64,000 nucleotides of DNA, from contig NZ_CP108568.1 of assembly GCF_036010485.1 (NCBI RefSeq), positions 3,727,001-3,791,000 on the forward strand, in the 5' to 3' direction. The position numbers were made by a program, and so were the translations under genes. Of the stretch, positions 15,075-25,515 are shown piece by piece. Below the pieces are notes generated by a model. That model saw only the letters and a list, made by a program, of their open reading frames with translations. It ran no database searches and was not told the origin of the DNA. How positions within the stretch are numbered: the stretch's first letter is position 1; each line of letters opens with the position of its first letter. This stretch comes from Streptomyces sp. NBC_01198. Its GTDB lineage: Bacteria > Actinomycetota > Actinomycetes > Streptomycetales > Streptomycetaceae.

Positions 15075-17003
15075 TCAGCCCGCCGCGACGTCCGAGGCGT
15101 TGACCAGGGCCACGCGGTGGTTGTACTGGATCGTGTACACCTCGCCGGCGCCCGGGATGTAGGTCTCGGTGGGACGGGTGGTGCCGTTGGCCGGGTAGAA
15201 GTCGTCCCGCTGGGCCGGCTTCTCGGTGGCCACGTACTCCTGTCCGGCGGGGAAGGCGTACTTGCTGAACGCGGGTGCCACGTCCGGCGAGAGGTTCGCG
15301 GGGTACTCCGACGCGTCCGGGTACGCCTCGCCGAACAGCGGCGCGGACGTGGTGCCGGCCGTCCTGAGCACCTTGACGTGCTTGGCCCGGACGGTGTTCA
15401 CGCCGTGCGGGTTGTCGAACCAGACCTGCTGGCCGCCGTACCAGATGGACGTCCAGTCGCCCTGCTGGCCGGCGACCACGAACTGCTGGCCCGCGGAGAC
15501 CGTCGAGCTCCAGTCGCTGATCTCGTCGGTGCCGGCCGATCCGTCGGCGTGCACGTAGGGGTCGTTCACCAGCGGCGCGGTGGCGCTGGGCGCGGTGCGC
15601 ACGTAGAGGAAGTTCGACGGGGCGGTCTGGTCGGTGCACGCGGTCGTCGCGCCGGTCGGGTCGTCTGCCGGGCAGACGTTCACCGTCTGCGCGTTGGACC
15701 CGAAGGCCGGTGCGATGGTCACCGCGGTGCCGACCGGGCCCACGCCGTGCCGGGCGTCGTCCGTCGGCGCGCCCAGCATCGCCATGAACTTGTTCCAGTC
15801 CCAGTACGGTCCCGGGTCCCAGTGCATGCCGGAGACGTACGAGTCGACCGGGCCCGGCACGTTGTCGTGGCCGATGATGTGCTCGCGGTCCAGGGTGATG
15901 TCGTACTTCTTCGCCAGGTACTTCACCAGGTCGGCCGTCTTCTGGTACTGCACCTGCGTGTACCAGCTGGCGCCGTGGGCCGCGTAGGCCTCGTGCTCGA
16001 CGCCGATCGAGTGCATGTTGAACCAGTAGTTGCCCGCGTGGAAGGCCAGGTCCTTGTCGGCCACCGACTGCGTCACCGCGCCGTCGGAGGACCGCATCAC
16101 GTAGTTCGCCGCGTCCCCGCTCGCCGGGCTCTGGAAGGTGTTGATGGCGGCCTGGTAGGACGACTCGGTGTCGTGGATGACGATGTAGTCGACCTTCATC
16201 CCGTCAGCCGGGCGGTTGGCGACCTGGTAGTTGGTCGTCGCGGCCGGCGCCGGCTGGCAGTCCATGCCCACCGGGCAGTCGGTGCCCGAGGAGGACGTCT
16301 TCTTCAGGTGCAGCGACGCCAGGTGGCTGGTGTCCGGCGTCAGCGAGGGCTGCGACGCCAGGTCCACCCGCTGCCCCGCGGCGGTGGTGCGCTCGGCGCC
16401 GGACTTCATCGTCGCGAACACCCGGTCGGCGAAGTCCTGCGCAGCCGCCTGGTCCGAGGACCCGCTGTACTGCGCCACCGCCGCGTACCAGCCGGCCGGG
16501 CTGTCCGGGGTGCTCCCCTGGAGCTTCTTCTCGTACGACGCCAGCAGCGCCGCCGCGGCACGGATGTTGTCCCGCCTGCCGGTCCGCACCTGCTGCGCGG
16601 GCACGCCGATCAGGTCGGCCGCCGCGGTCAGCGTGTGCAACGACGGGTCGGCCGCCAGCGACGCCAGGTCGGAGCGGCCGGCCGCGCCGGCGCCACCGCC
16701 CGCCACCATCGACGGCGTCACGTCCGTCAGGTTCATCAGGCCGTATCCGCCACCGGTGTTGTGGCCCTGGTGGACGTCCCACTGGGACTCCTCGTACGCG
16801 ACAGCCATCAGCACCGGCTCCGGCACTCCGGACTCCTGCGCCGCGAAGGCGAAGTCCTGCTGCTCACCCGACGGACCCGACCCCGAGTCGGTCCCGCCCG
16901 TGCCCGCCAACGCCACCGGCGCGGCCACACATCCGGCCACGACCAGCGTGGCACCCACGACGTACGCCGTAAGTCTCCGCCGTGATCTCCGCCTCTGCCC
17001 CAC
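15075..17003 (-). CDS. secreted N-acetylmuramoyl-L-alanine amidase
   Basis: The protein has 642 residues from GTG 17003, which follows GAGGA. An Arg-rich head and a hydrophobic span (LTAYVVGATLVVAGCVAAPVALA) form the export signal. About 60-220 is a helical lysozyme/transglycosylase-like domain (LMAVAYEESQWD, GGGYGLMNLTDV). About 280-440 is an Amidase_2 (T4-lysozyme-like) domain with zinc ligands in VIHDTE and in HWDPGPYW, plus the SIGVEHEAY strand. This domain cuts the bond between MurNAc and L-Ala. The C-terminal 200 residues have SH3-like features (LYVRTAP, GDWTSIWYGGQQVWF) that may bind the wall. It would act outside the cell in peptidoglycan turnover. It faces the two-component pair from which it is separated by a 226-bp control region. 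Confidence 0.9.
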   Translation of the reverse strand: MGQRRRSRRRLTAYVVGATLVVAGCVAAPVALAGTGGTDSGSGPSGEQQDFAFAAQESGVPEPVLMAVAYEESQWDVHQGHNTGGGYGLMNLTDVTPSMVAGGGAGAAGRSDLASLAADPSLHTLTAAADLIGVPAQQVRTGRRDNIRAAAALLASYEKKLQGSTPDSPAGWYAAVAQYSGSSDQAAAQDFADRVFATMKSGAERTTAAGQRVDLASQPSLTPDTSHLASLHLKKTSSSGTDCPVGMDCQPAPAATTNYQVANRPADGMKVDYIVIHDTESSYQAAINTFQSPASGDAANYVMRSSDGAVTQSVADKDLAFHAGNYWFNMHSIGVEHEAYAAHGASWYTQVQYQKTADLVKYLAKKYDITLDREHIIGHDNVPGPVDSYVSGMHWDPGPYWDWNKFMAMLGAPTDDARHGVGPVGTAVTIAPAFGSNAQTVNVCPADDPTGATTACTDQTAPSNFLYVRTAPSATAPLVNDPYVHADGSAGTDEISDWSSTVSAGQQFVVAGQQGDWTSIWYGGQQVWFDNPHGVNTVRAKHVKVLRTAGTTSAPLFGEAYPDASEYPANLSPDVAPAFSKYAFPAGQEYVATEKPAQRDDFYPANGTTRPTETYIPGAGEVYTIQYNHRVALVNASDVAAG

Positions 17004-17045
17004 GGGTTCCTCGCCTTCTGCCGGTATCCGCCATATGCACACGAT

Positions 17046-17060
17046 CGGTATATATGACCG
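17046..17060. promoter_or_regulatory. AT-rich inverted repeat in the amidase/response-regulator gap
   Basis: CGGTATATATGACCG forms an imperfect dyad (CGGT / ACCG around an AT core) in a GC-rich background. It lies 43 bp upstream of the amidase start and 170 bp upstream of the response regulator start. It is a candidate operator or -10 region for either gene. The adjacent OmpR-type regulator is the obvious candidate binder, but no direct-repeat half-sites were confirmed. Confidence 0.35.
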
Positions 17061-17229
17061 AACGTCAGTCAAGGCGTCGATCATAGTTGCCGATGGTTCA
17101 CGCGAGGGGGACGGGGTCAATGTTGCGCCGCCCCGCACCGGCAGGACCGCGCCGCGCCGACCTCCGCGCGAGGTGCCGGACGTCCCGCGAGCCGCCGGAA
17201 CCGCGCCGGGCCCGGTTACGCTCGTCGGC

Positions 17230-17956
<727 letters not shown>

Positions 17957-17970
<14 letters not shown>

Positions 17971-20110
17971 CGCGCGGGCCCGGCTGCCGCTGCGCAGGAG
18001 CCTGCTCGGGCGGCTGCTGACCGTCTCGGCGCTGGTCGCCTCCTGCTCGGTCGCCGCCACCGCCTGGCTCGCCGTGCAGACGACCTCGGGCGCGATACGC
18101 CAGGAGCAGGGCCAGAACCTCAGCGCCGACGCCGAGATCTACAACGCCCTGACCGGGTACGCGGCCACGCACCCCGACTGGGACGGCGTCGGCGCCACCG
18201 TACGGAAGCTGGCCCGGCAGTCCCAGCGCCGGATCGCGCTGACCACCCAGGCCCGCGGTCCGATCTTCGACTCGGCGGCCGACGGGCCCGGTTCGGCCGC
18301 CGCTGACCCGCTGCCCGCGCAGTCCTCGGCCGTCATCGACCCGCTGTCCGTCGACACCGCGCTGCTGCCCGACGCCGCCTCCACCGGTGCCGACCGCGTC
18401 GATCCGCGTGCCGTCGGCCCGTTCTCGCTGCCCGCGAGCGAACGCGCGCGGCTGCGGCGGGCCGCCGCGGAGAGCGTGGCGTGCCTGAACCGTTCGGGCA
18501 TCGCGGCGGACGTCGTCGCGGGCGCGAGCGGCCGCCCCCGGGTCCAGTTCGTCAGCGACCCCGCCGACAGCTACCAGGCCGACAAGTGCAGGGACTCCGA
18601 GGCGGACGCCCCCACCGCGACCGAGAAGCGGGCGCTGCGCGCTCTGGACCAGCTCGCGGACGCCTGCCTGGAACGCCAGGGCCGCACCGGCGTGACGCTG
18701 AAGCTGAACCCGGACCTGTCCTGGGACCGGGGATTCGGCCGGCCGGCCGCCGGTCAGGAGCCCACCGCCGTCGCGGCGGCCGACGGCCGGGGGGACGCGG
18801 TCAAGAAGGCGGCAGCCGATCAGCGGGTGGCGGCCGCGCGGGCGGCCAAGGAGCGCGCCGACGGTGATGTCCGGCCGCTCACCGAACCCGTGCCGGAGAC
18901 CCGCAGCAGCGGGGACGACCGGGCCATCGCCTCCTGCGTCGACAGCGCCCGCCGCGAACAGCTCACCGCCTATGTCGCCGCGCCCGCGCTGCTGTTCATC
19001 GACTCCCCCGCCGCCGTCAGCGTGCCGGGGTTCGACCTCTCGCCGTCGAACACCGCCCGCATCGCCGGTGCCACCGCGGTCGTGCTGCTGCTCACCGTCG
19101 GCGCCTCCGTGATCGCCGGGGTCCGGCTCGTCCGCCCGCTGCACGCCCTGACCGGCGCCGCCCAGCGGATGCGCGACGGCCTGGCGTCGGAGCCCGTACC
19201 GGTCGGCGCGGACAACGAGATCGGGCGGCTGGCGGCGGCCTTCAACGACATGGCCCAGCACCGCGCCCGGCTGGAGGAGCAGCGCAAGGTCATGGCCAGC
19301 GACGTCGCCCACGAGCTGCGCACACCGCTGAGCAACATCCGCGGCTGGCTGGAGGCGGCGCAGGACGGACTGGCCGAGCCCGACCCGGCCTTCGTCGCCT
19401 CGCTGCTGGAGGAGGCCGTGCAGTTGCAGCACATCATCGACGACCTCCAGGACCTGGCGGCCGCGGAAGCGGGCGCGCTGCGCCTGCACGTGGAGCCGGT
19501 ACGCCTCGACGACCTCCTCGGCCAGGTCGCCGCCGCACACCAGGCGCGGGCCGAGTCCGCGGGCGTCTCGCTCGCCGTCCCGCCGCCCGCACCCGGCGCC
19601 CCGCGGCCGCCGCTGTTCGACGCCGACCCGGTCCGGCTGCGCCAGGCCGTGAGCAACCTGGTCTCCAACGCCGTGCTGCACACCCCGCCCGGCGGCACGG
19701 TGACGCTGCGCGCGTACGCCACCGCTCCGGCGGACGAGGCCGACGGGAAGGCGCGCGCGGCGGACCGGGCGCCCGGGGGAATCGCCCTGGAGGTGGCCGA
19801 CACCGGCAGCGGCATACCGGCGGAGGACCTCGCCCATGTCTTCGACCGCTTCTGGCGGGCGGAGAAGTCCCGCAACCGGAGCACCGGCGGCAGCGGCCTC
19901 GGGCTGGCGATCGTCCTCAAGATCGCCGAGGCCCACGGCGGCACGGCGGGCGTGGTGAGCACGGTGGGGCAGGGCTCGGTGTTCACCGTGGCGCTGCCGG
20001 GCGGGGGCCGGACGGGCGGTGCGCGGCAGGTCGCGGACCCGGCCGCGCCCGCCGGACCGGGGGAGGCCGGGGAGACAGAGGAGACCGGGGAATCCTCCGT
20101 GCGGCCGTGA
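17957..20110 (+). CDS. membrane sensor histidine kinase with large Cys-containing ectodomain
   Basis: The 717-residue kinase starts with GTG inside the response regulator gene. One span lies at about 17-40 (LLTVSALVASCSVAATAWLAV). An unusually large outer domain of about 320 residues carries four Cys spread across it (VACLNRS, ADKCRDS, ADACLE, IASCVDS), probably two disulfides. The second span is AATAVVLLLTVGASVIAGV near 370-390, followed by HAMP (LVRPLHALTGAAQRM). The dimerisation box has His452 in DVAHELRTPLSN. The ATPase shows N (LVSNAVLHTPPGG), G1 (VADTGSGIP), F (FDRFWRAE) and G2 (GGSGLGLAI). It senses an envelope signal and phosphorylates its partner. The ligand domain is not one I recognise. 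Confidence 0.94.
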
Positions 20111-20230
20111 TGCGGCCACCATGACTTCCTGACAACTTCCTCACACGCGCTTGCCAGTGTGGGGCCACGCCCGGAGCCTGGTGCCGCCCGGCATTCGGAT
20201 ACCGCTGCCGGGCTGGAACTGGAGTCGCAC

Positions 20231-20614
20231 ATGTCCCGCCATCTCCGCCTGCGCGTCGCTGTCCTGACCGCCGTCGCAGCCGGCGCCGTACTCGTCCCGG
20301 CGAGCGCGGCCCTCGCATCCGGCTCGACGCCGTCTCCTTCGGCGTCCGCCACCGCCACGGCTTCTGCGCAGAAGTCGGACCGCAGCCCGGCCGCCGTGAA
20401 GAGGGCCCAGGACGCCAGGGCCAAGGCCGCAGCAGCGGCCAAGGCAGGCAAGGGCGCGCCGCGCGGCGGCGTCGCCGCCGGCGAGGCACCGGCCGCCGGC
20501 TCCGGCAGCAGCAGCACCGGCACCCTTGTCGCCGCCGCGGGCGGCGCCCTGCTGCTCGCGGGCGCCGGCACCGTCGTCCTGCGCCGCCGCGCCGCCGACC
20601 GCCGCAACGGCTGA
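20231..20614 (+). CDS. small wall-associated protein, possible sortase substrate
   Basis: The 127-residue protein begins with a signal peptide (LRLRVAVLTAVAAGAVLVPASAALA). It continues as a low-complexity Ser/Ala/Thr/Lys-rich stalk and ends with a hydrophobic span (LVAAAGGALLLAGAGTVVL) and a basic tail RRRAADRRNG. That layout is the one of sortase substrates, but no LPxTG or LAxTG is present. The span is preceded instead by GSSSTGT. The neighbouring class F sortase 93 bp downstream suggests it may be a substrate with an atypical motif. It could also be just a membrane-anchored stalk protein. Confidence 0.75.
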   Translation: MSRHLRLRVAVLTAVAAGAVLVPASAALASGSTPSPSASATATASAQKSDRSPAAVKRAQDARAKAAAAAKAGKGAPRGGVAAGEAPAAGSGSSSTGTLVAAAGGALLLAGAGTVVLRRRAADRRNG

Positions 20615-20706
20615 CGCGAGCACGGCACCGCCCCGCCAAGCCGGTGCCGCCGCCCCCCACCGGGCGGCGGCACCCGCGTCCGTCCCCTCCTGCTCTGGAG
20701 CCTGTC

Positions 20707-21354
20707 GTGTCCCCTGCCCAGCCTCCTCCGGTACGGCGCCGGCGCCCCCGGCCGGCCACCGGGTGGCTCGCCCTCGCCGTCCCCGCGGTCCTCGCCCTGC
20801 TCGCCGGCTGCTCGTCCGCTCACGGAGCGGCCGCTCCGGTGGCACCGACGGGCACGGTGGCCGCCGCCGCGGCCAGCGGCCCCACGGCCGGCACCCCGAA
20901 GCGGCAGCCCGCGGCGGCCCCCGTGAGGGTGTCCATCCCCTCGGTCGGGATCTCCGCCCCGCTGATGAAGCTCGGCCTCCAGGCGGACGGAACCGTCCAG
21001 GTCCCGCCGCCCGACAAGGGGATGACCGCCGGCTGGTACACCGGCAACCCGGTGCCGGGCGAGACCGGGGCGGCCGTCATCATCGGCCACAACTCCACCC
21101 GCTTCGGCAAGGCCGTCTTCCACGACCTGAAGGACATCGCCAAGGGAGCGGACATCACCGTCACCGACACCCGCGGCAAGTCCAGGCACTTCACGGTGAC
21201 GGCCACCGAGAGCGTCAGCAAGCAGTCCTTCCCCACCCGGAAGGTCTACGGCCCGACCGGCGGCCGCGCCCTGCGGCTGATCACCTGCGACGGAGCCTTC
21301 GACGCCGACGGCCACCCGGTGAACAACCTCATCGTCTACGCGACGCTCGACTGA
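20707..21354 (+). CDS. class F sortase
   Basis: The 215-residue sortase begins at GTG 20707, nine bases after GGAG. An N-terminal hydrophobic segment (ALAVPAVLALLAGCSS) anchors it. The LLAGC sequence is a perfect lipobox, so lipoprotein anchoring is possible. The catalytic domain starts near residue 73 (VRVSIPSVGISAPL), with His128 (IIGHNST) and Cys194 (LITCDGAF) as catalytic residues. Class F sortases of actinomycetes join proteins to the wall or process them. The gene follows a two-component pair and a small surface protein in one direction, and the gene set probably works as one envelope module. It converges with the SpoIIE gene, 13 bp away. Confidence 0.9.
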   Translation: MSPAQPPPVRRRRPRPATGWLALAVPAVLALLAGCSSAHGAAAPVAPTGTVAAAAASGPTAGTPKRQPAAAPVRVSIPSVGISAPLMKLGLQADGTVQVPPPDKGMTAGWYTGNPVPGETGAAVIIGHNSTRFGKAVFHDLKDIAKGADITVTDTRGKSRHFTVTATESVSKQSFPTRKVYGPTGGRALRLITCDGAFDADGHPVNNLIVYATLD

Positions 21355-21367
21355 CGGGCGACCCCGT

Positions 21368-24187
21368 TCAGCCCAGCGGCAGTTCGAACCAGACGACCTT
21401 GCCCGCGCCCAGGCGGGTCGCCCCCCAGCGCTGCGCCACCTGGTTCACGATGTAGAGGCCCCGTCCTCCCTCGTCCTGCGGCGTGGACAGCCGCATCCGG
21501 GGGAGCAGCGGGGCGTCGTCACCGACTTCGCAGCGCAGCACGTCGGTGCGCAGCAGCCGCAGGGTGATCGGCCGGTCCGCGTACCGCACCGCGTTGGTGA
21601 CGATCTCGCTGACCAGCAGTTCCGCCGCGTCCAGTTGGTCCTCCAGGTCCCAGCGGCGCAGCGCCTGGCGGACCAGCCGGCGCGCCCGGCCCGGGGTCTG
21701 GTCCTGCGGCTCAAGGAACCAGTAGGCGACATCGCTCGGCGCGATCCCGTCGAAACGGGCGGCCAGCAGCGCGATGTCGTCGTCCCGGTCGCCGGGCCCG
21801 AGGACGTCAAGCACCTCGTCGCACAACGGCTCGAGCGGCGGCGGCGAGACCACGGAAGCCGCGCTCTGCAGCCGCTCCCGCAGCAGCTCGATGCCGCCCC
21901 ACACGTCCTGGATGCGGGACTCGACCAGGCCGTCGGTGTACAGCAGCAGCGTGGCCCCGGCCGGCGCGGGCAGTTCGACGGCCTCGAAGGGCACCCCGCC
22001 GACGCCGATCGGGGCGCCAGGCGGCACCCGCAGCACCTCCGCGCGCCCGTCGGCGTGCAGCAGCACCGGCGGCGGGTGCCCGGCGTTGGCCACCACCAGC
22101 CGATGGGCGATCGGGTCGTAGACGGCGTAGACGCACGTCGCCATCCGGTCCTGGCCCAGCCGCTGTGCCTGCTCGTCCAGGTGGTAGAGCACCTCCTGCG
22201 GCGCCAGATCCAGGCCCGCCAGGGTCTGCACGGTCGTACGCAGCTGGCCCATGATCGCCGCCGACGTCATCGAGTGGCCCATCACGTCGCCGACCACCAG
22301 CGCCACCCGGCTGCCGGGCAGCGGGATCGCGTCGTACCAGTCGCCGCCGACCCGCGCGGACTCCGCGGCCGGCAGATAGCGGCTGGCCAGCTGGACACCG
22401 GTGGTCTGCGGCAGGGAATCCGGCAGCATCTGACGCTGGAGCGCGTCGGCGATGTATCCCTCACGGCCGTACAGGAGCGACTTGTCCACGCCCAGCGCCG
22501 TCTGGGTCGCCAGCTGGGCCGCCACCAGCAGGTCGTCGGACTCGAACGCCGGCCGTTCCGTGCTCCGCAGCAGCACCACCGCTCCGATCACCCGGCGCCG
22601 GCCGCGCAGCGGGGCCAGCAACGCCCGCCGCCCGGTGGGCAGCCCGGCCCGTTCCGGCGGGAAGCCCAGCAGCTCGGCGAGGGCGTCCGCCGCGGCCGGT
22701 GACGCCGTGAGCACCGGACGCACCCCCCGCAGCACCTCCGACAGCGGTCCGCCCGACCGGACCGCGCAGGTCCCCGACGTCCCCAGGACGGTCGGCTGCA
22801 GCGGCCGCCACCCGTCGCCGTCCTCCCCCGGCTCCACGGGCCAGCCTTCCTGGCGGCGCAGTCGCATGAGAAGCGGACCGTGGGGTCGTTCGTCGCCGAC
22901 CGGGATGGGGTCACGCAGATACACCGCGATGGCGTCGGCGAAGGTCGGCACGGCGGAGCGGCACAGGCCCAGGATGATCTCGTCCAGGTCCAGGCCGCGC
23001 GAGATCCGCCGGGTCGCCGCGCCCACGTAGCGGTGCCGGTCCCCGGCGGAGCGCTGCGTCAGCGCCAGCCGGGCCGATGCGTCACGCCTGGCCGAGGGGT
23101 TGTCAGGGGTTGTTGGCGACAATCCGGCACCGTCGTCCTCGTCGCCGCCCGTACGGGGGTCGACCCACCCCGTGCTGCTGCGGAGCACCCGGCCCGGCAC
23201 CGTACGCCACTCCTCGGCGGCACCCGGCGCCTGCGCGCCGGCGGCGGTCCAGCCCACCTCCTCGGCGGCCTCCTGAACGGTCTCGTGGCCGTGCTCAAGG
23301 ACCGCGTGGACCTTGTCGAGCACGCGATCCACGTCGTCCATGGTCTCGTCGGCCGGGTCCGCGCTCGGGATCTCCACGGAGGACGCGGCATCCGCGGGGC
23401 CGTCCGCGGGCTCCTCGGCGCGGGACACACCGCCTCCGATGCTCTTGAGCAGGCTCAGCTCCTCTTCGAGCGCCTGGATACGGCGGGCGGCGTGGTCGGC
23501 GACGCGCTGAGCCATGTCCCGCTCCTCCTCGGCGCGGGCGAGTGCCTGGCGGAGTTCCTTCTCCTGCCCGATGGCCCGCTCCAGCCGGTGGTGCAACGTG
23601 CCGAGCGCGCCGGCGCCTTCTGAGGGCCGCTGCACCCGCAGCGCGTCGATGCGCCGCGAGAGCTCCGCGATCTTCGCCTGCGCCTGCCCGAGCAGAGCGA
23701 AGACCAGCGTCGCCGCCTGCAGCGCCTGGTGCCGGCCGTGCTCGCTTGCCTGATACGCCTGCCGGGCCCGGTCGATCTCCTGGTAGGCGGCGATCGTCCG
23801 GTCCTTGGCTTCGAGCAGTTCCCGCGCCTGCACCAGGTCGGGGTCGTTGCCCGGCACCGTCGGGGTGTGCTGCGCGGCTCTCCACAACTGCTTGGCCGGC
23901 GCCAGCCGGGCGATGGACGCCGCCACGGAGTCCTCGGGGAAGCACACGTCGACGACGGCCTCCACCAGCTCCCAGGCCAGGTCCGTCCCGGCGAGGCGGT
24001 CGCGTAACTTGTGCAGCTCGGGGACGCAGCGGTCGCCGAAGTGATCGGGCGTCAGCCGCTCGTGCAGCACCGTGACCGGGACGCCCGCCGCGTCGAGCCA
24101 GCTCCGCATCAGGGCGACCAGCTCGTTGATCTCCTGGCATGAGCCCTTGGCGGCCCCCCACGGCCGGCCGGCCCGCTTCCCGCCCAT
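21368..24187 (-). CDS. large SpoIIE-type PP2C phosphatase with GAF and ATP-binding domains
   Basis: The protein has 939 residues if ATG 24187 is used. An ATG 18 codons upstream would put a dyad operator inside the gene and is less likely. About 1-270 is a helical module that in other Streptomyces proteins stands alone (SWLDAAGVPVTVLHERLTP, QLWRAAQ, RQAYQASEHGRHQAL), ending in coiled coil. About 370-570 is a GAF-like sensor. About 590-800 is a PP2C/SpoIIE phosphatase with metal-binding Asp in GGDWYD, GDVMGHS, YTDGLVE and DDDIALL. The C-terminal 120 residues are a HATPase of the anti-sigma kind (LVSEIVTNAVRYA, GGRGLYIV). Such proteins both dephosphorylate anti-anti-sigma factors and bind them. 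Codon 61 is TTA, implying bldA control. Confidence 0.88.
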   Translation of the reverse strand: MGGKRAGRPWGAAKGSCQEINELVALMRSWLDAAGVPVTVLHERLTPDHFGDRCVPELHKLRDRLAGTDLAWELVEAVVDVCFPEDSVAASIARLAPAKQLWRAAQHTPTVPGNDPDLVQARELLEAKDRTIAAYQEIDRARQAYQASEHGRHQALQAATLVFALLGQAQAKIAELSRRIDALRVQRPSEGAGALGTLHHRLERAIGQEKELRQALARAEEERDMAQRVADHAARRIQALEEELSLLKSIGGGVSRAEEPADGPADAASSVEIPSADPADETMDDVDRVLDKVHAVLEHGHETVQEAAEEVGWTAAGAQAPGAAEEWRTVPGRVLRSSTGWVDPRTGGDEDDGAGLSPTTPDNPSARRDASARLALTQRSAGDRHRYVGAATRRISRGLDLDEIILGLCRSAVPTFADAIAVYLRDPIPVGDERPHGPLLMRLRRQEGWPVEPGEDGDGWRPLQPTVLGTSGTCAVRSGGPLSEVLRGVRPVLTASPAAADALAELLGFPPERAGLPTGRRALLAPLRGRRRVIGAVVLLRSTERPAFESDDLLVAAQLATQTALGVDKSLLYGREGYIADALQRQMLPDSLPQTTGVQLASRYLPAAESARVGGDWYDAIPLPGSRVALVVGDVMGHSMTSAAIMGQLRTTVQTLAGLDLAPQEVLYHLDEQAQRLGQDRMATCVYAVYDPIAHRLVVANAGHPPPVLLHADGRAEVLRVPPGAPIGVGGVPFEAVELPAPAGATLLLYTDGLVESRIQDVWGGIELLRERLQSAASVVSPPPLEPLCDEVLDVLGPGDRDDDIALLAARFDGIAPSDVAYWFLEPQDQTPGRARRLVRQALRRWDLEDQLDAAELLVSEIVTNAVRYADRPITLRLLRTDVLRCEVGDDAPLLPRMRLSTPQDEGGRGLYIVNQVAQRWGATRLGAGKVVWFELPLG

Positions 24188-24202
24188 GATCCCCACCGTC
24201 AC

Positions 24203-24239
24203 GTTGTTGCGGACAACCCCACGTTGTCCGCTGAACAAC
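24203..24239. promoter_or_regulatory. long inverted repeat upstream of the SpoIIE gene
   Basis: GTTGTTGCGGACAAC (24203-24217), five bases, then GTTGTCCGCTGAACAAC (24223-24239). The arms pair through GCGGACAAC/GTTGTCCGC and again through GTTGTT/AACAAC with a two-base slip. It lies just upstream of the preferred start of the phosphatase and about 130 bp upstream of the divergent small gene. As DNA it looks like an operator made of GTTGTCCGC half-sites. As RNA it would fold into a hairpin close to the ribosome-binding site. Confidence 0.55.
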
Positions 24240-24367
24240 ATTTAATCGGTCATCCCGGTCGCCCGGCTCGGAGATGCTCTCTTCCGGCGGTCACCACACG
24301 TTCGGCCACGGGCGCGGCTGGAGCTCGTCGCCCGGTCCGCGCACGACCCCCAGAGGAGGCTGTCCTG

Positions 24368-24589
24368 ATGCTCACCCCCGGAACCGGCCTCCTCGGCCGC
24401 GCCCGAGGCGTCCAGCAAGCCCTCCTCGTGGCGCTGCTCCTGATCCCCCTGCTCATCGTCACGATGGCCCTGGTCCCGGCCTTGATCGTGCTGCCGTTCC
24501 TGAAGTCCCGCGGCGCACAGGTCCGTTCCCTGGTCAACCAGCTGACGACATGGACGCGAGCGCTGCTCACCAACAGCGCCGACCGCTGA
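24368..24589 (+). CDS. small single-span membrane protein
   Basis: The 73-residue protein begins at ATG 24368, nine bases after a perfect AGGAGG. It has one long hydrophobic segment (LLVALLLIPLLIVTMALVPALIVLPFL), a basic Lys/Arg edge and a polar tail with Thr/Asn. No family is recognised. It is divergent from the SpoIIE phosphatase across the inverted repeat, so the two may be co-regulated. Confidence 0.7.
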   Translation: MLTPGTGLLGRARGVQQALLVALLLIPLLIVTMALVPALIVLPFLKSRGAQVRSLVNQLTTWTRALLTNSADR

Positions 24590-24636
24590 GCCGCAGGCGG
24601 CGGGCCGCCGGTGCGGCCCGGGGCCACCCACCCGGC

Positions 24637-25515
24637 TCATGTGTCGAGGCACAGGATGAAAAGCGGGAAGGCGTAGCGGCCGGGGCGGTCCGCGGTCGTG
24701 GCCAGGGCCGTGGCGATCTCGCGCAGGTGGTGCGTGGTCAGCTGCAGCGGGGGCTCGTCGGGGTGGTGGACCGTGCGGATGGGGTGGTCCACGCCGGGGG
24801 TGCGGGTCATCTCGATGTGGCAGCCCAGCACGTGGGTCACCGGGCGGCGGGCGCTGAAGTCGATCAGGCGGGCGATCGTCCGCGTGAAGGCCTGGCGGTC
24901 CTGGATGTAGAGGCGGCCGGGGTAGACCGTGTCGCCGGTGAGGAGGAATCCCGTCCAGGGGTCGTAGAAGGTGACCGCGGCCTCGTGGTGGCCGGGGGTG
25001 GCCAGGCACTCCAGGGTCCGGCCGCCCAGGTCGACGCGGGCCACGGCGCCGGGGTCGTCGTGGAAGCCGAAGTACGCCCAGGCGGTGCGCAGGTCGGCGG
25101 CGACGACCGTGGTGCCGGGGCGGCCGGCGAACTGCCCGTCGCCCGCGATGTGGTCGCCGTGCGCGTGGGTGTGCAGCACCAGGAGGCGGTAGTCCTCCCG
25201 GGGGTGGCGGGCGAGCCACCCCGCGACCAGCTCGTCGACCACGCGGCGCACGGGGAAGTACTCCGCGCTCGCCGTGGCGCCGGTGTCGATCAGCACCGCG
25301 GAGGCGTTCCCGAACAGCAGGTAGAGGAAGGGCGCCTCGAAGTGGACCGCGATGTTCTGCCGCAGGACGAAGGTGTGCTCGTCGTAGGCGTGGACCTGGA
25401 TGTCGGGGTCGGTGTTGTGCTTGGCCGACGGCGACCCGTGGATCCACCGGACGTCGAGCCCGGCGTTCCGCTGGACCCGGCCGGTGAAGTCGATCAGCGA
25501 CACGTCGGTGCCCAC
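24637..25515 (-). CDS. metallo-beta-lactamase-fold hydrolase
   Basis: The 292-residue soluble protein starts at GTG 25515, preceded by AGAAGGAGA. The fold's metal motif is complete: HTHAHGDH gives the HxHxDH signature, TPGHHEAA the third His, LTGDTVYPG the bridging Asp, and a late His in GCHIEM. Two metal ions are expected. The strand VLIDTGATAS is the standard entry to the fold. The sequence most resembles broad-substrate hydrolases annotated as MBL-fold hydrolases in actinomycetes, not true beta-lactamases or lactonases. The substrate is not evident, and neighbours do not clarify it. Confidence 0.88.
   Translation of the reverse strand: MGTDVSLIDFTGRVQRNAGLDVRWIHGSPSAKHNTDPDIQVHAYDEHTFVLRQNIAVHFEAPFLYLLFGNASAVLIDTGATASAEYFPVRRVVDELVAGWLARHPREDYRLLVLHTHAHGDHIAGDGQFAGRPGTTVVAADLRTAWAYFGFHDDPGAVARVDLGGRTLECLATPGHHEAAVTFYDPWTGFLLTGDTVYPGRLYIQDRQAFTRTIARLIDFSARRPVTHVLGCHIEMTRTPGVDHPIRTVHHPDEPPLQLTTHHLREIATALATTADRPGRYAFPLFILCLDT

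Noticed and set aside
24188-24241. Upstream ATG start for the SpoIIE gene
   Set aside because: It would place the 37-bp inverted repeat inside the coding sequence. The ATG at 24187 begins the conserved MGGKR stretch.
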